A stretch of 64,000 bases of DNA from Hyphomicrobium sp. (GTDB lineage Bacteria; Pseudomonadota; Alphaproteobacteria; Rhizobiales; Hyphomicrobiaceae): assembly GCA_030148425.1 (NCBI GenBank), contig JASBTM010000015.1, forward strand, positions 1-64,000, read 5' to 3'. A program made the position numbers and the translations under genes. How positions within the stretch are numbered: the first letter of the stretch is position 1; every line of letters begins with the position of its first letter. Below the pieces are notes generated by a model. The model did not search any database. It saw only the letters and a list, made by a program, of their open reading frames with translations, and was not told where the DNA came from. Below, piece by piece: positions 35,200 through 42,601 of this stretch.

Positions 35200-35959
35200 A
35201 TGTCCGAAGATGAAAGTTGGCGGTCTGAGACCGCCTACAACTATATCGACAATCTAACTCCGGGTGACCTTGCCTGGGAATTTCTGCGCCGAAACCCCGA
35301 CTACCGGAAAGCCTATCGGGAGCTTGTGTCCAGCGGCCGACTCTCACTCGAAACGGCCGAAGAATTTGCGAACCTATGGGGGTTGCGATTTCGGCGCCGA
35401 CCCGCTCATCGCGGCTCATGCCCAGCAGATTTTTTGGACCCCTCAAGTCGATCCGTCGGCAATAATGTTCGCCGCAGGTCCGCGCCCTGAAGGGTTTTCC
35501 ATCACTGCCGACGAGTTACGCCTCCGTACCATATTCCAGCACGACCCTGCTCATCTCAGGCTCGATATCCGCGGCGAGCAGTATGACGTCACGCTCGCAG
35601 ACCCGCAGGACGAGAACCCGCTCGCGGCGATGGTCATGTTCGATGACCTCACACCGGATCGACAGACCGCGCTGACCCGGTTCTGGAGCGCGATCAAAGG
35701 CAAGCGCGTCCCGAACGACCCTCGAATGACGCCGCAACGCCGCGAGCGCGCGCGCCAAATGCTGCGTGCGGTCGATGGACGTCGTGCCGGCGCGACATAT
35801 CGATCGATCGGGCAGGTTCTGTTCCCTGGTCATAAAATCGACGCCGCCTCCTGGGCCGGGGACGCGCTGCGCGAAATCACGATCCGGCTGGCGCGCGACG
35901 GCGTGAAACTCGTTGAAGGCGGCTACCGCTCCCTCCTGCGCCGACCCCGCCGATCATAG
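35200..35959 (+). CDS. fseA: FseA-like excision activator, made by +1 frameshift
   Basis: Two overlapping frames together encode one 252-aa protein. The first frame (from ATG 35200) gives the DUF6499 part (SWRSETAYNYIDNLTPGDLAWEFLRRN and on to NLWGLRF). Family sequence then continues in the +1 frame as GADPLIAAHAQQIFW and the DUF2285 domain (LTPDRQTALTRFWSAIKGK; ATYRSIGQVLFPG) to 35959. The switch occurs at TTTC (35389-35392). Without it the first frame ends at 35490. This matches the programmed frameshift that creates FseA, the activator of the excisionase gene, in the Mesorhizobium symbiosis ICE. The excisionase-like gene lies just downstream, as expected. Confidence 0.75.
35389..35392 (+). 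promoter_or_regulatory. Probable +1 ribosomal frameshift site
   Basis: The zero frame reads CGA-TTT-CGG. The Phe tRNA on UUU can slip forward one base onto UUC, which it pairs with perfectly, giving in-frame GGC-GCC of the second half. Confidence 0.65.
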
Positions 35960-36097
35960 CCCGCCATCGACCGCCTGCGGCGTGTCGAAACTAGATTCCT
36001 ATCTCCGACATCGTCCGACCCACCGCCTTCACGCCACCGTGCTCTCGAACCGCCGCCTGACGGCAGCGGCCCCCGATGAGACCACGGAGGCTCGACA

Positions 36098-36379
36098 ATG
36101 GCCGATACGACCGCCGGCATCCCGCCACGCTACCTGCGCACGCAGGAGGCCGCTCGCTTCCTCGGACTGTCCGAGCGCACACTGGAGAAGCACCGCACCT
36201 ACGGCACCGGCCCGTCTTACAGGAAGCTCGGCGGCCGAGTCGTCTACGCCATAGAGGATCTCCAGACGTGGGCCGATCGCGGCCTCGTCAATTCGACCTC
36301 TGATCCGCGCGGCACGGTGCTCCCCGCCAAGCGGCAGGAGCCGTCGGATCGCCGCTTCGCCGGCCGCCAGCCGCGCTGA
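36098..36379 (+). CDS. AlpA/RdfS-type excisionase
   Basis: A 93-aa winged-helix DNA-binding protein of the AlpA/MerR-like excisionase group (YLRTQEAARFLGLSERTLEKHRTYGTGP; YRKLGGRVVYAIEDLQTWA). Such proteins steer the ICE integrase towards excision; in the Mesorhizobium ICE the counterpart RdfS also switches on transfer genes. ACGGAGG precedes the ATG. It lies between the fseA-like gene and repA; no integrase is found in the window, so its partner must lie elsewhere in the element. Confidence 0.8.
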   Translation: MADTTAGIPPRYLRTQEAARFLGLSERTLEKHRTYGTGPSYRKLGGRVVYAIEDLQTWADRGLVNSTSDPRGTVLPAKRQEPSDRRFAGRQPR

Positions 36380-36390
36380 GACGACACGCC

Positions 36391-37278
36391 ATGTCGTCCC
36401 GTCACACACAGCACGACGAGCGTGCGCAGCTCGATCTGTTCCGGGCGCTGCCCGGCGATCTCGCGCCGCGCGACGCGCAGGACCTCATGGCCTATCCGTT
36501 CTTCTCGCTTGCCAAGTCGAAGCGCCTGACGCCGATCGACTTCAAGGCGGGTTCGGTGAAAATCCGTGTCGAAGCCGTGCCCGAGCACGGCATGGCGACG
36601 ATCTGGGACGCGGACGTTCTGATCTGGGCGGCCTCGCAAATCGTCGAGGCCCGTGACGTCGGCCTGCGCCCGTCACGCCTGATGGCGACCACGCCTTACG
36701 AGATTCTGAACTTCATTGGACGCGGTGTCTCGCTGCGCGATTACGACCGGCTTAAGGCCGCGCTCGACCGCCTCCAGTCCACCACCATAGCGACCTCAAT
36801 CCGCCAGCCGACCGAGCGGCGGATGCACCGCTTCTCCTGGATCAACGAATGGAAGGAGCGAGCCGATCACCGCGGCCGCCCGCTCGGGCTCGAACTGATC
36901 GTACCCGACTGGTTCTACGCGGCTGTCCTCGATGATGCGCTCGTCCTCACGATCGACCGCAACTATTTCAGGCTGACCGGCGGCCTGGAGCGCTGGCTCT
37001 ACCGCCTCGTGCGCAAGCATGGCGGCAAGCAGGAATACGGCTGGAGCTTCGACTTTCCGCATCTGCACGCGAAGTCCGGCAGTCTCTCGCCGCTCAAGCA
37101 TTTCGCCTACGACCTGCGCGACATCGTCCGCCGCCAGCCGCTGCCGGGCTATCGGCTGACCATCGAGCAGTGCCTCGGCGGCCCCGAAATCCTGTCCTTC
37201 GTACCCACCGATCCCGACGCGCTCGGCATCCCGCGCCGCCGTCGCCGCTCGACAACTCGACCTGGGGATAAGCTGTGA
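36391..37278 (+). CDS. Replication initiator protein RepA-like
   Basis: A 295-aa plasmid-type initiator (RepA/DUF1612-like winged-helix initiator). Recognisable: MAYPFFSLAKSKRLTPIDF, the GRGVSLRDYDRLKAALDRL block, and the second winged-helix region FRLTGGLERWLYRLVRKHGG. It starts 11 bp after the excisionase gene, and three iterons follow its stop codon. This suggests that the excised ICE circle can replicate on its own, a feature known for several ICEs. Confidence 0.8.
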   Translation: MSSRHTQHDERAQLDLFRALPGDLAPRDAQDLMAYPFFSLAKSKRLTPIDFKAGSVKIRVEAVPEHGMATIWDADVLIWAASQIVEARDVGLRPSRLMATTPYEILNFIGRGVSLRDYDRLKAALDRLQSTTIATSIRQPTERRMHRFSWINEWKERADHRGRPLGLELIVPDWFYAAVLDDALVLTIDRNYFRLTGGLERWLYRLVRKHGGKQEYGWSFDFPHLHAKSGSLSPLKHFAYDLRDIVRRQPLPGYRLTIEQCLGGPEILSFVPTDPDALGIPRRRRRSTTRPGDKL

Positions 37279-37285
37279 ATCATCT

Positions 37286-37350
37286 CGTGCTATCAGGGAC
37301 CGGCGCTATCGTGCCATCGGGGACCGGACTCTCGTGCTATCGGGGACCGG
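37286..37350 (+). repeat. Three iterons, probable replication origin
   Basis: Three 18-bp direct repeats of CGTGCYATCRGGGACCGG start at 37286, 37310 and 37333 (spacing 24 and 23 bp, about two helical turns). They lie in the gap between repA and parA, followed by an AT-richer stretch (37390-37440), as in iteron origins. Confidence 0.75.
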
Positions 37351-37486
37351 AATCGTCGATTCATCGCGCTGAATCAGCAGCTTGCGAGCACCGTAACTTA
37401 TCTAACCTAGATTCCTACGGAATCTTTCTAACGCAAACGCGTTTTTCGACCGCTGTGGACGAGTCCCCGATCGCCGGGAGACCGTC

Positions 37487-38125
37487 ATGATCGTCGCGTT
37501 CCTCAACCAGAAGGGCGGCGTCGGAAAGACGACGCTCGCCCTCCACCTAGCCGGTGAATGGGCTCGGCACGGGCAGCGCGTCACGCTGATCGACGCCGAC
37601 CCACAGGGATCGGCGCTCGACTGGTCACAGCAGCGCGGCCGGGAGGGATTGGAGCGGCTGTTCGGTGTTGTTGGCCTGGCCCGCGACACGCTCCACCGCG
37701 AAGCGCCGGAGCTGGCGCGCGACGTCGATCATGTCGTCATCGACGGACCGCCGCGTGTCGCCGGTCTGATGCGTTCGGCGCTGCTCGCCGCCGATCTTGT
37801 GCTGATCCCGGTGCAGCCTTCGCCGCTTGATGGCTGGGCGTCGGCCGAGATGCTGACGCTACTCGGCGAAGCGCGGATTTACCGGCCGGAACTCAAGGCG
37901 CGGTTCGTGCTGAATCGATGCGCAGCCCGCACGGTGCTTGCCAGAGAAACCGCCGAGACGCTCGCCGACCACGACCCGCCGCCACTCCTGACCACCATCG
38001 GTCAGCGCATCGCTTTCGCCGATGTCGTGCAGACCGGACGGCTCGCAGCCGAACAGGACGATACATCGCCCGCCGCGCGCGAGATCGCCGCGCTCGCTGC
38101 CGAAGTCACGAGGATCGGGGCATGA
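37487..38125 (+). CDS. parA: ParA-family partition ATPase
   Basis: A 212-aa small ParA/MinD-type ATPase that drives segregation of the element. The deviant Walker A FLNQKGGVGKTTLALHLA lies at residues 5-22; Walker A' is LIDADPQGSALDW; Walker B is HVVIDGPPRV. It is of the short type lacking an N-terminal HTH. Its stop overlaps the start of a small RHH protein (ATGA), its likely centromere-binding partner. It lies immediately after the iterons. Confidence 0.9.
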   Translation: MIVAFLNQKGGVGKTTLALHLAGEWARHGQRVTLIDADPQGSALDWSQQRGREGLERLFGVVGLARDTLHREAPELARDVDHVVIDGPPRVAGLMRSALLAADLVLIPVQPSPLDGWASAEMLTLLGEARIYRPELKARFVLNRCAARTVLARETAETLADHDPPPLLTTIGQRIAFADVVQTGRLAAEQDDTSPAAREIAALAAEVTRIGA

Positions 38126-38376
38126 GCGAGCAGTCCTCGAAACGCCGCTTCGCGTCCCGCCCTGCCGATCCGGAAAGCTGGATCAAGGCGCCGGACCGTC
38201 CGTCGCCGCGCGCGGAGGCCGCCGCCGATTTCACCGCCAGGCTGACGATCGACGTCACCGCCGACATGCGCGGCCGGATCAAGATCGCCGCCTTCCAGCG
38301 CGGGCAGACCGTCGCCGACATGCTGCGCGCCCTGTTCGAGCGCGAGTTCCCGACCAGCGAAGGAGAGCCACGATGA
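38122..38376 (+). CDS. Ribbon-helix-helix partition partner
   Basis: An 84-aa protein with an unstructured N-terminus and a C-terminal RHH fold (RLTIDVTADMRGRIKIAAFQ, then RGQTVADMLRALFEREF). Small RHH proteins coupled to ParA act as centromere-binding proteins (ParG type). It overlaps parA and the next gene by 4 bp each. Confidence 0.75.
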   Translation: MSEQSSKRRFASRPADPESWIKAPDRPSPRAEAAADFTARLTIDVTADMRGRIKIAAFQRGQTVADMLRALFEREFPTSEGEPR

Positions 38377-38891
38377 TCGGTGTCGCCGATCCGTCGCTGC
38401 GCAGCGGCTTGCCGCCCGCGCTCGCGGCCGATGCTCTGACCCATGTCGAGTTGACGTGGGTCGAGAAGAAGATCGAATTCTGGATCAGGTTCGGTCGCGA
38501 GACCGCCGAACAGATTCTCGACCGCCGCCAGCGCGTCGTGTCGTTCGCGCCGGACAGCGTTTTCGCCTTCGTTCGCTGGACCTCCAACGACTACGGCACC
38601 GCACTTTCTCGGCTCGACATCGTGCGCGCCGTCGGTGCGGGCGAGCGCTGCCAGACCCTGCCATTCGTGCGCCCCGGCGGCGACATCCTTTTGCGCGCCG
38701 ATGGCTGGCCGAAGGTCGAGCGCGTCCTCCAGCTCATTGATGCCATCGAGGCGCGGGGCATCGGTGCGATCGACGTTTCGCCCGATCACTGGCGGCACGT
38801 CCACAACCGTCTGGCGGTCGGTGAAGCACCGCGCGCCTACGACGCACAGCAGCATCGCGCCTTCCTCCTGCGCCGGAGGATCATGCCATGA
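38373..38891 (+). CDS. DUF2840 family protein
   Basis: A 172-aa protein of DUF2840 (LTWVEKKIEFWIRFGRETAEQILDRR; the RVVSFAPDSVFAFVRWTSNDYG block). It is always found between parA and traF on elements of this type; role unknown. Overlaps both neighbours by 4 bp. Confidence 0.8.
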   Translation: MIGVADPSLRSGLPPALAADALTHVELTWVEKKIEFWIRFGRETAEQILDRRQRVVSFAPDSVFAFVRWTSNDYGTALSRLDIVRAVGAGERCQTLPFVRPGGDILLRADGWPKVERVLQLIDAIEARGIGAIDVSPDHWRHVHNRLAVGEAPRAYDAQQHRAFLLRRRIMP

Positions 38892-39433
38892 GCCGCTTTG
38901 GATACGTCATGACGACGTACTTCGCAGTGATGCTGATGGGCATCCTGTCGATCGTGTCGTTCGCGCCGAAGCTCATCTGGAATGCCTCCGCGAGCACGCC
39001 GATCGGCCTCTATGCGATCAGCGCCAGCGACGGATTGGAAGCAACCGACCTCGTCGCCGTAGCGGCGCCGGAGCCAATCGCCACGTTCCTTGCCGATGGC
39101 GGATATCTGCCGCGCGGCGTGCCGCTGCTGAAGCGAGTCGCGGGCTTGCCCGGTCAACGTGTGTGCCGAACCGGCCACACGATCACCGTCGATGGCCAGG
39201 CCATCGGCGATGCGCTCGACCGCGACCGGCGGGGCCGCGAACTCCCGATCTGGCAGGGATGCCGCGTCATCGCCGACGACGAACTGTTCCTGATGAACTG
39301 GCAGGTCCGCGACAGTCTCGACGGGCGTTACTTCGGCCCGCTCCCCGCCAGCTCGGTCATCGGCCGGGCCACCCCCCTCTACACTGACGAGGACGGCGAT
39401 GACCGCTTCGTCTGGCGCGCGCCGACGCGGTGA
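38888..39433 (+). CDS. traF: Conjugative transfer signal peptidase TraF
   Basis: A 181-aa S26-family serine peptidase that matures and cyclises the TrbC pilin in P-type systems. One N-terminal membrane helix, the substrate/catalytic Ser in ASTPIGLYAI, Lys in GVPLLKRVAGLPG, and a DDELFLMNWQVRDSLDGRYFG block. It overlaps the DUF2840 gene by 4 bp. Its pilin substrate TrbC is encoded at 46.2 kb. Confidence 0.88.
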   Translation: MSRFGYVMTTYFAVMLMGILSIVSFAPKLIWNASASTPIGLYAISASDGLEATDLVAVAAPEPIATFLADGGYLPRGVPLLKRVAGLPGQRVCRTGHTITVDGQAIGDALDRDRRGRELPIWQGCRVIADDELFLMNWQVRDSLDGRYFGPLPASSVIGRATPLYTDEDGDDRFVWRAPTR

Positions 39434-39479
39434 CGGCACGCCCATGACCTTAGCCACCGCAATATGAAGGAGACGCCCC

Positions 39480-39827
39480 ATGTCCGTTATCGGTCAATTC
39501 ACGCGCGAAAATGACGGCTTCATCGGCCACCTGATGACGCTGTCATTGCACCAGGACATCATCATCGTTCCGGCTGAACCGTCCGATGCCGAGAACGCGC
39601 CGGACTTCCGTGTCCATGTTCTCGACAGCATGAACAACGAAACCGGCGCGGAGATCGGTGCAGGGTGGAAGCGCACCGGCGAGAAGGCCGGCGACTACGT
39701 TTCGCTGCAGATCGATGATCCGACCTTCGGTCATCCGATCCGCGCCAACCTCTTCCAATCCGCCGACGACAAGTCCGCCTGGGGCTTGCACTGGAACCGG
39801 CCGCCCAAGCGCGCAGAGCGGGACTGA
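39480..39827 (+). CDS. DUF736 family protein, second copy
   Basis: A 115-aa DUF736 protein (GQFTRENDGFIGHLMTLSL; IGAGWKRTGEKAGDYVSLQ; DDPTFGHPIRANLFQ). It is a diverged paralogue of the product at 33.9 kb, sitting among transfer genes instead. AAGGAG precedes the ATG. Confidence 0.85.
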   Translation: MSVIGQFTRENDGFIGHLMTLSLHQDIIIVPAEPSDAENAPDFRVHVLDSMNNETGAEIGAGWKRTGEKAGDYVSLQIDDPTFGHPIRANLFQSADDKSAWGLHWNRPPKRAERD

Positions 39828-39830
39828 ACG

Positions 39831-40592
39831 ATGTCGGTCCCGCTCCCCAAAGCTGTCGCCGGGTGGTCAAACACCGCCCGGCGCACAGCCCTCCTTCTCC
39901 TTTCCGGCCTTCTGCTTTCCGCGCCGCTTTGCGCCACCGCGAATGCGCAGACCGTGTCGGCCGAGCGCCCCTCTCGTGCCGATTCCTACGCCACATTCAT
40001 CACCGAGGCCGCGCAACGGTTCGGCGTTCCCGAGCACTGGATACGCGCCGTCATGCGCGTCGAAAGCGCTGGCGACGTGCGAGCGATCTCGTCAGCCGGC
40101 GCGATGGGACTGATGCAGATCATGCCCGCCACATGGACCGATCTGCGCGCCCGTCACCGGCTCGGCGCGAATCCCTACGATCCACGCGACAACATTCTGG
40201 CGGGCGCGGCTTATCTCCGCGAGATGCACGACCGCTATGGTTCGCCGGGATTTCTCGCAGCCTACAATGCTGGTCCCGGCCGCTACGAAGAGTATCTCGC
40301 CGGCCGTCCGTTGCCCGCCGAAACGCGCGCCTATGTCGCCGCGCTGGCACCTATTATCGGCGGCGGAGATGCCCTTGCTCCCGTCACGGTCGCGGCGGCC
40401 GATCCCAACGCCTGGACACGCTCGCCGCTGTTCATCGTGCAGTCCGAGCGCACCGCCACCGCTGTTCCGACGGCCGGCGATCGCACTTCCAATGACACTC
40501 CCGCTGCAACTCCGGTGCGCGATGCCACAGCCATCGCTCCACAATCCGGAGGCCTCTTCGTGGCTAGAAACGGCGATGGAGGGCCGCGATGA
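39831..40592 (+). CDS. VirB1-like lytic transglycosylase
   Basis: A 253-aa periplasmic muramidase that opens peptidoglycan for the transfer channel. A signal peptide (ALLLLSGLLLSAPLCATANAQ) precedes an SLT domain: catalytic Glu in RAVMRVESAGD, AISSAGAMGLMQIMPATW, LAAYNAGPGRYEEYL. A Thr/Ala-rich tail follows. It starts 3 bp after the DUF736 gene. Confidence 0.88.
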   Translation: MSVPLPKAVAGWSNTARRTALLLLSGLLLSAPLCATANAQTVSAERPSRADSYATFITEAAQRFGVPEHWIRAVMRVESAGDVRAISSAGAMGLMQIMPATWTDLRARHRLGANPYDPRDNILAGAAYLREMHDRYGSPGFLAAYNAGPGRYEEYLAGRPLPAETRAYVAALAPIIGGGDALAPVTVAAADPNAWTRSPLFIVQSERTATAVPTAGDRTSNDTPAATPVRDATAIAPQSGGLFVARNGDGGPR

Positions 40593-40663
40593 CGGTGTTC
40601 GCAGCATTTCGTGGAATAGCGTGCTCTGGCGGAAGGATGGCGGTCCGAGGAGGAGGAGCAGGC

Positions 40664-40825
40664 AACACAACCGCACGATGGCGAGATAAAAGCGCGCGAG
40701 GTGCGGCTTGGTGCGGTCGTGTGTTTTCAGGGGCTTATGGCGCATCTGCGCGAGGTGCGCCTGATCGGCGCAGCCTGCGCAATTGCCATTTCGCCAAGGA
40801 TTTTCGCGCGTTTGCGCGATGTGCG
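40664..40825. other. Candidate origin of transfer (oriT)
   Basis: In the gene-free 244 bp before the relaxase there is an inverted repeat ACACAACCGCAC (40665-40676) / GTGCGGTCGTGT (40711-40722) with one mismatch, and three direct copies of GCGCGAKGTGCG at 40694, 40748 and 40814. The position directly upstream of the relaxase gene is the usual place for oriT in this family. Confidence 0.5.
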
Positions 40826-40836
40826 GGGCCTCGGCG

Positions 40837-42576
40837 ATGAGCGGCGAGGACGATTTCCGCATCCGGCCAGGCCGCATCCGCTCGACCCGAGCGCAGCAGG
40901 CGCGGCCCTTCATCGCCCAGGCGCTCGCCGCCGCCCAGCGGGCCGGCGGCAGCGTCTCGCGCTCCGGCAAGATCAGCTCGGGCAACCGCTCGCGGTTCGG
41001 GCGCGGGCAGCGCGCGACCGTTCAGGCCAACCGGCTACTCACCAGCCGATCGCGCAACACCATCATCAAGACGCGCGTCGTCCGTCATAGCGCGCGGGCC
41101 GCGCCGCTTTCCGCCCACCTCAGCTACCTGCGGCGCGAGGGTGTCACCCGGGATGGGGAGAAGGCGCGGCTGTTCGGTCCCGAGACCGAGGACGCCGATC
41201 CCAAGGCCTTCGCCGAGCGGACCCAGGATGATCGGCATCATTTCCGGTTCATCGTCTCGCCCGAGGACGCGACGGAGATGTCCGACCTCAAGACCTATGC
41301 CCGCGACCTGATGGGGCAGATGGAGAAAGACCTCGGCACGAAGCTCGACTGGGTCGGTGTCGATCACTGGAACACGGATAATCCGCACGTCCACATCATC
41401 CTGCGCGGGCGCACCGATGACGGCCAGGACCTCGTCATCTCGCGCGACTACATCAAGGAAGGCATGCGCGCTCGCGCGCAGGATCTCGTCACCCAAGAGC
41501 TGGGGCCGCGCACCGATCACGAGATCCGCCGCAATCTCGAACGCCAGATCGAGTCGGAGCGCTGGACCAACCTCGACCGCCAGCTTGCGCGGGACAGCTA
41601 CCGCACCGGCGTCGTCGATCTTGCCCCGCACCCCGACCGCCAGCCGGACGAATTCCATGCGATGAAGGTCGGCCGGCTGCGGAAGCTGGAAACGCTTGGC
41701 CTCGCCGATCAGGTCGGTCCCGGCCAATGGGTCGTATCGGAGAACGCCGAGGCGACGCTGCGCGAGCTGGGCGAGCGTGGCGACATCATCAAACGCATTC
41801 ATCGCGGCCTGACGGAACGCGGTATCGAGCGCGGCGCCGCCAGCTACGTGCTGGCCGGCGAGAGCCTCAACGATCCCGTCGTCGGCCGGCTGGTCGATCG
41901 TGGTCTCGACGATGAGCTGAAGGGCACGGCCTATGCCATCGTCGATGCCACGGACGGACGAACCCATCACATCAAGTTGCCCGACCTCGACGCGGCCGGC
42001 GATAGCGCGCCGGGCTCGATCGTCGAGCTGCGCAAATTCGACGACGCGCAGGGACGCAGACGGGTCGCGCTCGCCGTCCGCTCCGATCTCGACATCGAGA
42101 GGCAAGTCCATGCCACCGGCGCCACCTGGCTCGACCGGCAAGCGATCGCCCGCGATCCCGTTCCGCTCGGCGGCGGCGGCTTCGGCGCTGAGGTTCGCCA
42201 GGCGATGGACAGGCGGGCCGACCATCTCGTCGGCCAAGGCCTTGCCGAGCGGCAGACGCGCGGCGTCAGCTTCTCGCCCGGGCTGATCGACACGCTACGG
42301 CAGCGCGAGGTCGACGCCCTCGGCGAGAAGCTCGCCGCCGAGACCGGCCGACAATTCTCGAAGGCCGCAACGGGCGAGTATGTGGCGGGGACCTATCGCC
42401 AGCGCTTTGCGCTCGCGTCTGGCCGCTTCGCCATGATCGACGACGGCCTCGGCTTCCAGCTCGTGCCCTGGTCGCCGTCCCTCGAACGTCAGATCGGCCA
42501 GCACGTCTCCGGCGTGTCGCGCGGCGCGGGTGGCGTCGACTGGAGCTTCGGCCGCAACCGCGGGCTCGGCATGTAG
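40837..42576 (+). CDS. rlxS: VirD2/RlxS-type relaxase
   Basis: A 579-aa MOB-P-type relaxase (DUF3363 family) that nicks oriT and pilots the DNA strand. The metal-binding His pair lies in HWNTDNPHVHIILRG; upstream are HHFRFIVSPEDA and the N-terminal basic RSRFGRGQRATVQANR; the C-terminal half is the DUF3363 region. The candidate nucleophile Tyr is in HLSYLRREG. The ATG at 40837 follows the candidate oriT. Coupling protein TraG comes next. Confidence 0.85.
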   Translation: MSGEDDFRIRPGRIRSTRAQQARPFIAQALAAAQRAGGSVSRSGKISSGNRSRFGRGQRATVQANRLLTSRSRNTIIKTRVVRHSARAAPLSAHLSYLRREGVTRDGEKARLFGPETEDADPKAFAERTQDDRHHFRFIVSPEDATEMSDLKTYARDLMGQMEKDLGTKLDWVGVDHWNTDNPHVHIILRGRTDDGQDLVISRDYIKEGMRARAQDLVTQELGPRTDHEIRRNLERQIESERWTNLDRQLARDSYRTGVVDLAPHPDRQPDEFHAMKVGRLRKLETLGLADQVGPGQWVVSENAEATLRELGERGDIIKRIHRGLTERGIERGAASYVLAGESLNDPVVGRLVDRGLDDELKGTAYAIVDATDGRTHHIKLPDLDAAGDSAPGSIVELRKFDDAQGRRRVALAVRSDLDIERQVHATGATWLDRQAIARDPVPLGGGGFGAEVRQAMDRRADHLVGQGLAERQTRGVSFSPGLIDTLRQREVDALGEKLAAETGRQFSKAATGEYVAGTYRQRFALASGRFAMIDDGLGFQLVPWSPSLERQIGQHVSGVSRGAGGVDWSFGRNRGLGM

Positions 42577-42601
42577 CCCAATCAAGAAAGGAGTGCCCGC
42601 C

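Noticed and set aside
37286..37350. CRISPR array suggested by three regularly spaced repeats
   Set aside because: Units are 18 bp with only 5-6 bp between them and lie next to repA, which fits iterons; there are no spacers or cas genes.
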